Part shown: one piece after another, positions 51,830-57,765 of the stretch
How the letters are laid out: each line of letters starts with the position of its first letter
Numbering within the stretch: position 1 is the stretch's first letter
NCBI RefSeq assembly: GCF_028683095.1
Contig: NZ_JAJUBC010000036.1
Coordinates: 1 to 57,765 of the forward strand
Origin: Enterovibrio gelatinilyticus
GTDB lineage: Bacteria; Pseudomonadota; Gammaproteobacteria; Enterobacterales; Vibrionaceae
DNA: 57,765 nucleotides
Direction: 5' to 3'
Notes under the pieces: generated by a model
The model's input: only the letters and a program-made list of their open reading frames with translations
What the model was told of the DNA's origin: nothing
Databases searched by the model: none
Translations under genes and position numbers: made by a program

Positions 51830-52212
51830 GATTGCTACTACTGAGCGTTTTACTATTGGGTTCGATGAATGCACATGCTTCTAGTGAAATTCGCTCCTCA
51901 AATAACTCCTCTTGTGAGCAGTCTGATTTTCAACCTTGGGAACTCAGCTCAGGCGTGGGGCAGGGGATGTACGATGGCATTCAAGCTAGCGATAGCATTG
52001 TAAATATCGATGAAGGTGATGAAACCCAATTTGGTTTGAGGCTAACGTATCGATTTGGCGGAGCAGAGCAGATCGACTGTTCTCATTTTCAAAAGCTTGT
52101 TGAACGAGAACAAGCTGCATATACCACGCAGTTAGAGTTAAAAGTAAAGCAACTCGAGGCAAAACTAGCAAAACAAGATGCTGTTGATGTATCGCGAATC
52201 AAATTCAAATAG
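51826..52212 (+). CDS. Exported protein 3 of TetR-linked operon, coiled-coil tail
   Basis: 128 residues. Signal peptide MRLLLLSVLLLGSMNAHA. A middle LRLTYRFGG strand resembles a single beta-barrel strand, then a C-terminal heptad-like helix (LELKVKQLEAKLAKQ). Two Cys (SSCEQS, IDCSHF). The ATGA overlap with gene 2 shows translational coupling. No family recognised. Confidence 0.72.
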   Translation: MRLLLLSVLLLGSMNAHASSEIRSSNNSSCEQSDFQPWELSSGVGQGMYDGIQASDSIVNIDEGDETQFGLRLTYRFGGAEQIDCSHFQKLVEREQAAYTTQLELKVKQLEAKLAKQDAVDVSRIKFK

Positions 52213-52326
52213 CTCCATTGCCTCATATACTCGCTTGTGTCGTCAGGCGAACACCGTGATCTTCATAAATCGTGGCGTACGAAAGTCTCTTCGTCTCTTC
52301 CCCGTATGACCCGTTCTAAAATCGGA

Positions 52327-52362
52327 ATAAAAAAATCCCTGAGTCAGACTCAGGGATTTTTG
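52327..52362 (-). terminator. Terminator of the porin gene
   Basis: Stem AAAAATCCCTGAG / CTCAGGGATTTTT with a five-base loop; T-run on the minus strand. Confidence 0.92.
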
Positions 52363-52400
52363 TGCTTCTAACGGGTTACCCGTTTAGAGCCGTGACTCGA

Positions 52401-53366
52401 TTACAGGTAGTAACGAACGCCCAGTTTCCACTGGTTGTTGTCTTCCTCTGAGCCATCTAGGCCAAACTGGAAACCACCAAAGCCTACGAAGGTTGGGGTG
52501 AATTTGTACTCAGCTTGAATCGCCGCTGTTTCATAAACAGAGCTGTTTTTCTTCTCGTCTGTCACTGACTCGTAGTTTGCGATCAGGTTTACGCCGTTGC
52601 TTAGCGCGTAGCCCGCCAGAAACTCCATCGCATTGGTTTCTTCTAGCTCCTGAATCATGTACTCACCCATTGAGTAAGCCCCTGAAACATACAAGCCTTT
52701 ATCCCATGAACCGTAGCTTGCACTGACGATGTGTGATTCAGCAACGATAGTACCTACATCACCCGTGGTGAAGGCGTAGTTAACTGCGAATGCTGAGATG
52801 TTGTAGCTGATCGCTGCTTGCAGACGTGCTTCATAGTCGTCGTGCGCGCCCTGCCAAGCACCAGACATTGTCAGTGCGTGAGATTCACCCAGTGCCAGCG
52901 TGTTGGTGTAGCTCACCATCTTGTCAGCACGGCCAGTGCCTAGGTTGGCGTGGTCGCTGTAGGTAAAATCGTTAGCGAAAGCGATAGGCTTGTCAGTGGT
53001 TGCAACAGCGTTGTAGTAAGGTGCCCATTGGGTACCCACAACCACACGGCCTGCGTCTTCATGAGTCAGGCCAATGTAGCCAAGACGGGTAGTGAATGCA
53101 TTTGCACTGTTGGTTAAGTAGTTCAGTGCCCACTCACCTTTTGCATCAGCAACAAAGCCATTGCCCATGTCTTGAGTTGCGTTGAAGTTCAGGCGTGGTG
53201 ATGCAGAGATAACTTCTAGCTCACCTTTTTCTGAATCGCTCAGCGCGACAGAAACATGGCCGCCGATCGCGAATGTAGAACCGTCTGCATTATAAAGCTC
53301 GATTGCAACCGCTTGAGAGGTGAAAACAGAAGTGGCGATAGCAATAGCGAGTGTTTTCTTATTCAT
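52401..53366 (-). CDS. General-type outer-membrane porin
   Basis: 321 residues. Signal peptide MNKKTLAIAIATSVFTSQAVA, mature start IELYNADGSTFAIGGHVSV typical of Gram-negative trimeric porins, and terminal LGVRYYL. The family position GYIGLTHEDAGRVVVGTQWAPYY (loop 3 region) is clear. Stands alone with its own terminator. Confidence 0.88.
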   Translation of the reverse strand: MNKKTLAIAIATSVFTSQAVAIELYNADGSTFAIGGHVSVALSDSEKGELEVISASPRLNFNATQDMGNGFVADAKGEWALNYLTNSANAFTTRLGYIGLTHEDAGRVVVGTQWAPYYNAVATTDKPIAFANDFTYSDHANLGTGRADKMVSYTNTLALGESHALTMSGAWQGAHDDYEARLQAAISYNISAFAVNYAFTTGDVGTIVAESHIVSASYGSWDKGLYVSGAYSMGEYMIQELEETNAMEFLAGYALSNGVNLIANYESVTDEKKNSSVYETAAIQAEYKFTPTFVGFGGFQFGLDGSEEDNNQWKLGVRYYL

Positions 53367-53753
53367 TGTTTTTATTCCGTATGATTAATCGTCTGTTAGG
53401 TCCAAAACAGCTCAAAAGCGTCTAAGTCGCTCATGATTTGTTAACAGGCTCGCATCGAATGTATTCCATAACTGACTGATTTAACGCATGAAACAATATC
53501 AAAGAATAAAAAACATCCTGAATTTATTACCTTTCAATGGGTTGCATTGAACCGAGTGACGCTAAATTTATTTTGCTACTCGTACTTTTTATTTGTTTGA
53601 CCTTGGTTATTTAGATCGCGAGAAGGCTGCGGTAAAAATGTGACGGAGTAGAGTGTTGTTTGAAGAATACGGTTAGTTGCGACATGATATTTTGCGATCG
53701 ACCTTGCTGGTTTTGACGATTTTGACGGAGAGGGAAATTTACGCTGACTAAAT
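53367..53753. other. Stretch between porin promoter and the dusA promoter
   Basis: Contains the porin promoter region. Two minus-strand open frames reach into it (53576-53833 and 53611-53853) but they cross a strong plus-strand promoter and show no protein-like pattern, so I do not call them genes. Confidence 0.4.
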
Positions 53754-53782
53754 TTGAAGCGGTTGTGGGGGGTATGTATAAT
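53754..53782 (+). promoter_or_regulatory. Strong promoter ahead of dusA
   Basis: TTGAAG, 17-base spacer, TATAAT, then CCCGCCTCCC, a GC-rich discriminator like those of stable-RNA promoters. About 145 bases of leader precede the dusA ATG. Confidence 0.6.
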
Positions 53783-53812
53783 CCCGCCTCCCAAGGCTCG
53801 CAACGCATATCG

Positions 53813-53831
53813 TGTCCCCATATATATCCCC
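53813..53831 (-). repeat. GGGGA repeats left of the dusA site
   Basis: On the minus strand GGGGATATATATGGGGACA, two copies at a 12-base period, mirrored relative to the right-hand pair. Possible integrase arm sites. Confidence 0.4.
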
Positions 53832-53934
53832 AAGGGACAGTTGAGGAACTCATCGCGAGTCTAATTAAAAATTATATTGCTTCGCCGTCGTGGAATATGT
53901 AGCTAAGACGCCGAAATTTAGTGAGATGTTAACT

Positions 53935-53985
53935 ATGTATCCTACTGCCCGCTTCTCTATCGCTCCGATGCTGGATTGGAATTGA
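53935..53985 (+). pseudogene. dusA: Truncated 5' end of dusA, attachment-site remnant
   Basis: Starts ATG 53935 and reads MYPTARFSIAPMLDWN then stop. YPTARFSIAPMLDW is the conserved N-terminus of tRNA-dihydrouridine synthase A, whose next residues should be TDRHCR. It stops exactly at the known integration hot spot in dusA's 5' end. Established work describes a family of tyrosine integrases that insert islands at this spot. A complete dusA is expected at the far end of the island, right of the window. Confidence 0.85.
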
Positions 53986-54035
53986 ATTAAAAAATAATCC
54001 ATAAAAACATATGGTTATTGTATGCGAAAAAAGCA

Positions 54036-54053
54036 GGGGACATGTAGGGGACA
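54036..54053 (+). repeat. GGGGACA direct repeats right of the dusA site
   Basis: GGGGACATGTAGGGGACA, two copies of GGGGACA at an 11-base period, 50 bases inside the island. Such repeats are typical arm-type sites for tyrosine integrases. Confidence 0.5.
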
Positions 54054-54314
54054 TTTCTTTTTTGCTCTGTGGCACCAACATCCTCGGTGATAATTCTAGT
54101 CTCTCTTCTTCAATGTTTCTAGCGTCTGTAACGCATAATCTGCTTCTTCACGGTCAGCCCCTTCTCTTTGCCTTTTGATTTTTATCTTATATTTTTCAAT
54201 TCCTTAAGCTCTTATTGTTGGTTTTTCTGTACAAAAGTGCTGTTTTGATTTGGATCTAGGCGAATAACTTAGTAAACCTTTAAGCAAATGAGTTGATACG
54301 GTTAAGGAACCTAT
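54054..54314. other. Non-coding island stretch
   Basis: Besides a degraded minus-strand reading frame (listed separately) it holds no gene. AAGGA at 54304 serves the next gene. Confidence 0.35.
54096..54203 (-). pseudogene. Degraded 3' end of an unknown gene
   Basis: An open frame without start reads ...KIKRQREGADREEADYALQTLETLKKRD and stop, with coding-like composition. Upstream it runs into a stop, but a neighbouring frame continues KELKN, suggesting a frameshift. Family not recognised. Confidence 0.3.
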
Positions 54315-54596
54315 ATGCACATTGCTTCGTCTATCTATCCAGATCTATTTACTTCATCTCAGCAACAGAGCCTGCAATTGCTGCTCAATGGCTGTAGTCA
54401 CCGCCAAGAGTTTAAGCAGCTTTTGCGTAACTTACACAACGAAGAAGCGAACCCAAATGCTCGGCTTTGGTCATTGTTGCGCTATGCTGACCCAGAGCAG
54501 CGCGAGGGTTTGTTTGCACTGCTGGAAGCGATTGGTTCGGGGAAGGGCATTGAACAAATCTTCACGCCAGACTTTCTCAATGAGATGATGCACTAG
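54315..54596 (+). CDS. Hypothetical small protein of the island
   Basis: 93 residues with TAAGGA a few bases before the ATG. Helical pattern (SQQQSLQLLLNGCSHRQEFKQLLRNLHNEE), no signal peptide. No family recognised. Convergent with the HUH-protein gene; hairpin between. Confidence 0.65.
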   Translation: MHIASSIYPDLFTSSQQQSLQLLLNGCSHRQEFKQLLRNLHNEEANPNARLWSLLRYADPEQREGLFALLEAIGSGKGIEQIFTPDFLNEMMH

Positions 54597-54610
54597 AAAT
54601 TCAAGCAAAA

Positions 54611-54632
54611 GCATAGCCCTGTCGGGCTATGC
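54611..54632. terminator. Hairpin between convergent island genes
   Basis: Perfect nine-base stem GCATAGCCC / GGGCTATGC with a four-base loop. On the minus strand followed by TTTTGCTTG. Confidence 0.65.
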
Positions 54633-55480
54633 TAGTTTCGCTTCAGACTGTGGACTTTACGCCTTAGTGTCGTGACTTGTTCTTCTTGTGCTTCAGACAA
54701 TGCACTGGACGAGAGCTCCTCAAACGTCTTTAGCATTCTATTCAACTGCCTGTTTTGCTGTTTCAAATCGAACTCTTCTAACGCTTTAAACCACTTATCA
54801 GCTTGCGCCTGAAGCTTGGCTATAAGCTTTTGCGTGTGCTTTGCTTCTTCCGCATTGCGGTGCTCGTAGCGCCATGTTTCGAGGCGTTTCCCGCGATTCA
54901 GCTCAAAGGGTTTGTACTCACGATAGTCAAGTCCGACATGCTTGAGAACCGCAGCGTTAAATGCTTGTTTGATGAAAGATGTTCCCTTTTTTTGCTGAAG
55001 CACTTTCAGGACTTTGTTACCAATCACTTTACCAATGATGAGATGAACGTGGTCGCCTGAACCAGTTCGCCCTTGTTGCGGCTGCTGATGCAACACAGCT
55101 CTTATCTGCGATTTGTACTGTTTCATTTCATCGGGTGTTAGCAGCATAAAGCGAGCGAGATGAATACAACAATCACTCACGATTGATTGCCATTGTTCAA
55201 TTGATGGTCGATGGCCTTTGGGGAGGGTTAGGCAAAATTCAACCGCATAGCTAGATAGCGGTCTGCCGCCCTTATGATTGTTTAACTTCTGGTTTAGACG
55301 AAATTGCTCACCCACCAATGCCACCCGTCTTGACGTTTCCGGTGAGCCGATAATTGGCATGATTTGTTCAGTGTTTCTATGGTTGGAGTGTTGTTGTGAA
55401 AGCAGGTAGCGCTCTCTAATTATCACGCCGTCTGCGCCGTTTTTTACGGCCTGTGTGGTAACTGTCCAGTTCTTGAGCAT
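54632..55480 (-). CDS. HUH-type Rep/relaxase-like endonuclease
   Basis: 282 residues. Motif I EFCLTLPKG (81-89), the HUH motif HVH at 144-146 (GDHVHLIIGK) and candidate catalytic tyrosines Y186 and Y189 (LDYREY) occur in the order motif I - HUH - Tyr, as in rolling-circle replication initiators; classical relaxases have Tyr first. The C-terminal 70 residues are a Lys/Glu/Gln-rich coiled coil. Probably nicks the element for its replication or transfer. Exact family not identified. Confidence 0.7.
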   Translation of the reverse strand: MLKNWTVTTQAVKNGADGVIIRERYLLSQQHSNHRNTEQIMPIIGSPETSRRVALVGEQFRLNQKLNNHKGGRPLSSYAVEFCLTLPKGHRPSIEQWQSIVSDCCIHLARFMLLTPDEMKQYKSQIRAVLHQQPQQGRTGSGDHVHLIIGKVIGNKVLKVLQQKKGTSFIKQAFNAAVLKHVGLDYREYKPFELNRGKRLETWRYEHRNAEEAKHTQKLIAKLQAQADKWFKALEEFDLKQQNRQLNRMLKTFEELSSSALSEAQEEQVTTLRRKVHSLKRN

Positions 55481-55676
55481 GTTTTCTTTAACGGTAGAAA
55501 ATCAGCTCTCGAATTGCAAACAACGCACTGGATCATAATGCTTTTGGTGGGATTCCAGATAGGACAACCCGCTTCGCTCAAGGTTGTCTGCTGGTAAGAG
55601 GGGATCCCTCTTAACTCCCCTATTTGAAGTATGTTTGCATTTCTTTTCTGTGCTTTGTACGTTTAAGAAAAACATT

Positions 55677-56045
55677 ATGCGAAAAGATATTTCTGTACCT
55701 ACCGAAGACATCTCCAAATTTGAAAAGAAGATGGCATCAGCGTTAACCAAGAATGGTAAGCTAAAACTTATGATCAAAAAGAAAGTGATTAACGCTTGCC
55801 TCGAGGCAGAATTGTTCAGTCATGCTGATTTGGAATCTAGAACGAAAAAGTATCAGTGGATTGAGAGAGTCACTGAGCTCAATATCAAAATGATGAGTTT
55901 ACTTGAGCTGTCCAAACCCAGTCATCATCCGGTAGAGTCATCAGACGAAGTGAATGATCGTGTTGAAGCGCAAGCGGAAATGATTGTTAAAGACATCGTT
56001 AGACGCATTGCTCAAACACCCATGCCTTACCCTCTGGGCGACTAA
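55677..56045 (+). CDS. Hypothetical helical protein, divergent from the HUH gene
   Basis: 122 residues from ATG 55677. Lys-rich, helical (FEKKMASALTKNGKLKLMIKKKV), no membrane segment. The frame is open to 55584, but the upstream part is less protein-like. Divergent from the HUH gene with 196 bases between; it may be an accessory nicking or regulatory protein. No family recognised. Confidence 0.6.
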   Translation: MRKDISVPTEDISKFEKKMASALTKNGKLKLMIKKKVINACLEAELFSHADLESRTKKYQWIERVTELNIKMMSLLELSKPSHHPVESSDEVNDRVEAQAEMIVKDIVRRIAQTPMPYPLGD

Positions 56046-56069
56046 TCCCATGGTGAGGTTTTGTAGATG

Positions 56070-56090
56070 AAAGCCCCTATGAGGGGCTTT
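56070..56090. terminator. Terminator after the 122-residue protein gene
   Basis: Stem AAAGCCCCT / AGGGGCTTT with loop ATG, ending TTTACTC. Confidence 0.75.
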
Positions 56091-56092
56091 AC

Positions 56093-56203
56093 TCATTTTA
56101 GCTTGTCTTCGTTAAGGCGGTTGAGCGTAACCAGTAGCTTGACTCGCTCTATCACCGTTTCATGAATGCCGACAGCATCACTCAGGGTTGTTGGGACAAT
56201 AAA
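56093..56203 (-). pseudogene. Orphan C-terminal fragment of an unknown protein
   Basis: An open frame without start reads TTLSDAVGIHETVIERVK and ends RLNEDKLK and stop. The residue pattern is helical and protein-like, but a TGA closes it upstream. It probably marks a deletion junction in the island. Confidence 0.35.
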
Positions 56204-56543
56204 TCATAGAATCTGTTACAGGCTCAACTTAAGCGTGATTGATAGGTTACTCTACTCATTTGTGTTCCTTTGTAAGCTACGACTGATAGCTATTAAATTT
56301 CAAAAACCACTACTTAAGTTTAGTAATACTTTAACTCTAGAAGCACTGTAAGATGAGCCTCTGATTTTGTTGCCACAGCACAACAAAAAACAAGCATATC
56401 TAATACCATAGTGAAAATACTTTATTTGTCGAAATGTGGAGTAAACATTAATGAAAGTGTACTCTATTTAAGTTAGTATCATCTAATATTGGGCTGCATC
56501 GAAATAATTTAGTCCTAATAAGATAAAAGTTAATGTGGTTGAC
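56204..56543. other. AT-rich leader of the ATPase gene
   Basis: No gene seen. Base composition drops sharply in GC from about 56,250 on, continuing into the ATPase gene. It presumably holds the ATPase promoter. Confidence 0.35.
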
Positions 56544-57765
56544 ATGATTATTAATAAAGTTCATATCGAAAAGTTTCGTGGTTTTACAGATGTCAAATTC
56601 TCTCTCGGAGATTATGTAACACTCATTGCAGGGCAAAACGGTACACAAAAAAGCACTCTTTTAGGTATTCTCAGTCAAACTTTCACTATCCCAAGCAAAG
56701 ACCACCATTTTTCGTATGAAAAACCATTAATTGGCGGGAGTTATCGTTCATCTTTTTCTGATAAATTTAAGCTTTCTCCTGAAAGGGATTTGGCTGGTAG
56801 TCATGAGTGGACTCTTTACTTCCACGACCATGAACTACATGAAGATATTGGTGAAGATGGCGGGTTTACTGTTGAGAGTATTCCTCGAACAGCCAACTCA
56901 ATTAGATTTTGGCAAAAAGGCATACGAGATGCGGGAAGTGGGTACATTCAACTCCCAGTATTATATCTAAGCTTGAAACGCCTTATTCCTATCGCTGAAG
57001 CAGGAAAAGTTCAGGAGAAAGATATTCAACTAACTCCTGAGGAACAAAGTTGGTTTACTAAATATTACAAAAAAATCCTCATCACCCGGGATAACTTACA
57101 GACTATCGACTATATCGAAGGCCTTTCTAAGAATACTCTAGGTGTATCAACTGAGCACTATGATTGGAAGTCTAATTCAGCAGGACAAGATAACTTAGGC
57201 AAGATTCTGTTAGCTATTTTGTCGTTTAAGCGTCTCAAAGAAAATTATCCAAATGATTACCAAGGTGGCATTTTGGCAATAGATGAGATTGATGCAACCC
57301 TATACCCTGGTTCACAAGTTATATTACTAGAATTGCTGGCTAGTATTAGCAATACAGATAAAATACAGATCATAGCAACAACTCATTCACTTCAAATGCT
57401 TGAGAAACTTTCTGAGTTGAAAAAATCTCAGGGAAGGTTTCGACAGTTCAATACCGTATATCTAACAAAGCAAGATAATAAAATATTGGTAGAGGAAACT
57501 CCTGATTTTAAGAGTATTTTACATAATTTAAATGTTACTATCGGTAACTTTTCTGAAGAAGTAAAGGCAATATCTATTTACACTGAAGATGCAGAGTGCA
57601 TTCAATTTACTAAAGCCTTGCTGCAAGGCAATAAGTTCAAATTGAAGTACGAATCATTAACAATGGGATGCAATAACTACCTAGAGTTAGGGCGCAAAAA
57701 AGTACCTAGCTTTAAACACCCAAACTCTATTGTTGTATTAGATGGTGATGTTAGAGGGAAACTGC
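56544..57765 (+). CDS. OLD-like ATPase with TOPRIM-like region, cut by window end
   Basis: 407 residues are visible with no stop before the edge. N-terminus MIINKVHIEKFRGFTDV is typical of RecF/OLD/SMC-type ATPases. Walker A is GQNGTQKST (30-38), with Gln where Gly normally precedes Lys. ABC signature-like SAGQDNL (212-218), Walker B ILAIDEID (243-250), H-loop TTHS (279-282). Then YTEDAE (346-351) and LDGD (399-402) fit the first Glu and DxD of a TOPRIM nuclease domain. Such proteins (OLD, GajA, PtuA relatives) act in anti-phage defence. AT-rich codon use differs from the backbone. Partner genes would lie right of the window. Confidence 0.8.
   Translation, partial: MIINKVHIEKFRGFTDVKFSLGDYVTLIAGQNGTQKSTLLGILSQTFTIPSKDHHFSYEKPLIGGSYRSSFSDKFKLSPERDLAGSHEWTLYFHDHELHEDIGEDGGFTVESIPRTANSIRFWQKGIRDAGSGYIQLPVLYLSLKRLIPIAEAGKVQEKDIQLTPEEQSWFTKYYKKILITRDNLQTIDYIEGLSKNTLGVSTEHYDWKSNSAGQDNLGKILLAILSFKRLKENYPNDYQGGILAIDEIDATLYPGSQVILLELLASISNTDKIQIIATTHSLQMLEKLSELKKSQGRFRQFNTVYLTKQDNKILVEETPDFKSILHNLNVTIGNFSEEVKAISIYTEDAECIQFTKALLQGNKFKLKYESLTMGCNNYLELGRKKVPSFKHPNSIVVLDGDVRGKL

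Noticed and set aside
53576-53853. Two overlapping minus-strand ORFs of 80-85 codons
   Set aside because: They run across the strong plus-strand promoter ahead of dusA, overlap each other in different frames, and show no recognisable protein features.
56166-56648. Short ORFs on both strands before the ATPase gene
   Set aside because: AT-rich, no ribosome-binding sites, and one overlaps the ATPase start; chance frames.

Overview
The window is the chromosomal backbone of a gammaproteobacterium, almost certainly a member of the Vibrionaceae, with a mobile island starting at its right edge. Three things point there: a MotX gene directly after purA (the T-ring part of sodium-driven polar flagellar motors), a VcINDY-like DASS carboxylate transporter, and the gene order efp/epmB - frd - epmA - psd - rsgA - orn - tRNA-Gly - queG - nnr - tsaE - amiB - mutL - miaA - hfq - hflXKC - purA - nsrR - rnr - rlmB - rpsF-priB-rpsR-rplI, which follows the well-known E. 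coli 94-95 min order. Genus (Vibrio, Grimontia, Enterovibrio or a relative) cannot be settled from the sequence alone.

Layout. 1-8.3 kb: yggL, an acetyltransferase, divergent epmB/efp, anaerobic fumarate reductase frdABCD and divergent epmA, so EF-P and two of its modifying enzymes lie together. 8.4-13.1 kb: an EamA transporter and a DASS transporter, then psd and rsgA. 13.1-15.2 kb: orn, a tRNA-Gly(GCC) array with four intact and two broken copies, and a gene-free stretch with at least six DnaA-box matches, at the position where E. coli has the replication-control locus datA. 15.2-28.6 kb: the queG and nnr-tsaE-amiB-mutL-miaA-hfq-hflX-hflK-hflC-yjeT-purA block (tRNA modification, cell-wall splitting, mismatch repair, RNA chaperone, membrane protease control, purine synthesis). 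28.7-34.7 kb: motX behind a near-consensus flagellar sigma-28 promoter, an unrecognised lipoprotein/beta-barrel pair, then divergent hmp and nsrR (nitric-oxide detoxification and its sensor). 34.8-39.8 kb: rnr, rlmB and the ribosomal operon. 39.9-48.0 kb: a DUF481 protein, dnaB, alr, a POTRA-less Omp85-type protein, yjbQ, pgi, cheX and zur.

48.2-53.4 kb is accessory. It holds a MarR regulator with a four-cysteine tail facing a two-gene exported-protein/DUF2024 unit, a TetR regulator facing three small exported proteins with three related palindromes between them, and a porin. At 53,935 the first 15 codons of dusA appear and stop abruptly. dusA is a known integration target, so everything to the right is read as one end of a genomic island. 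The island part in view carries a HUH-type Rep/relaxase-like protein, small unknown genes, degraded coding remnants, and an AT-rich OLD-like ATPase gene that runs off the window end and is a candidate anti-phage defence component.

The most promising undescribed items are the datA-like DnaA-box cluster, the dusA island with its ATPase, and the TetR-controlled exported three-gene module.
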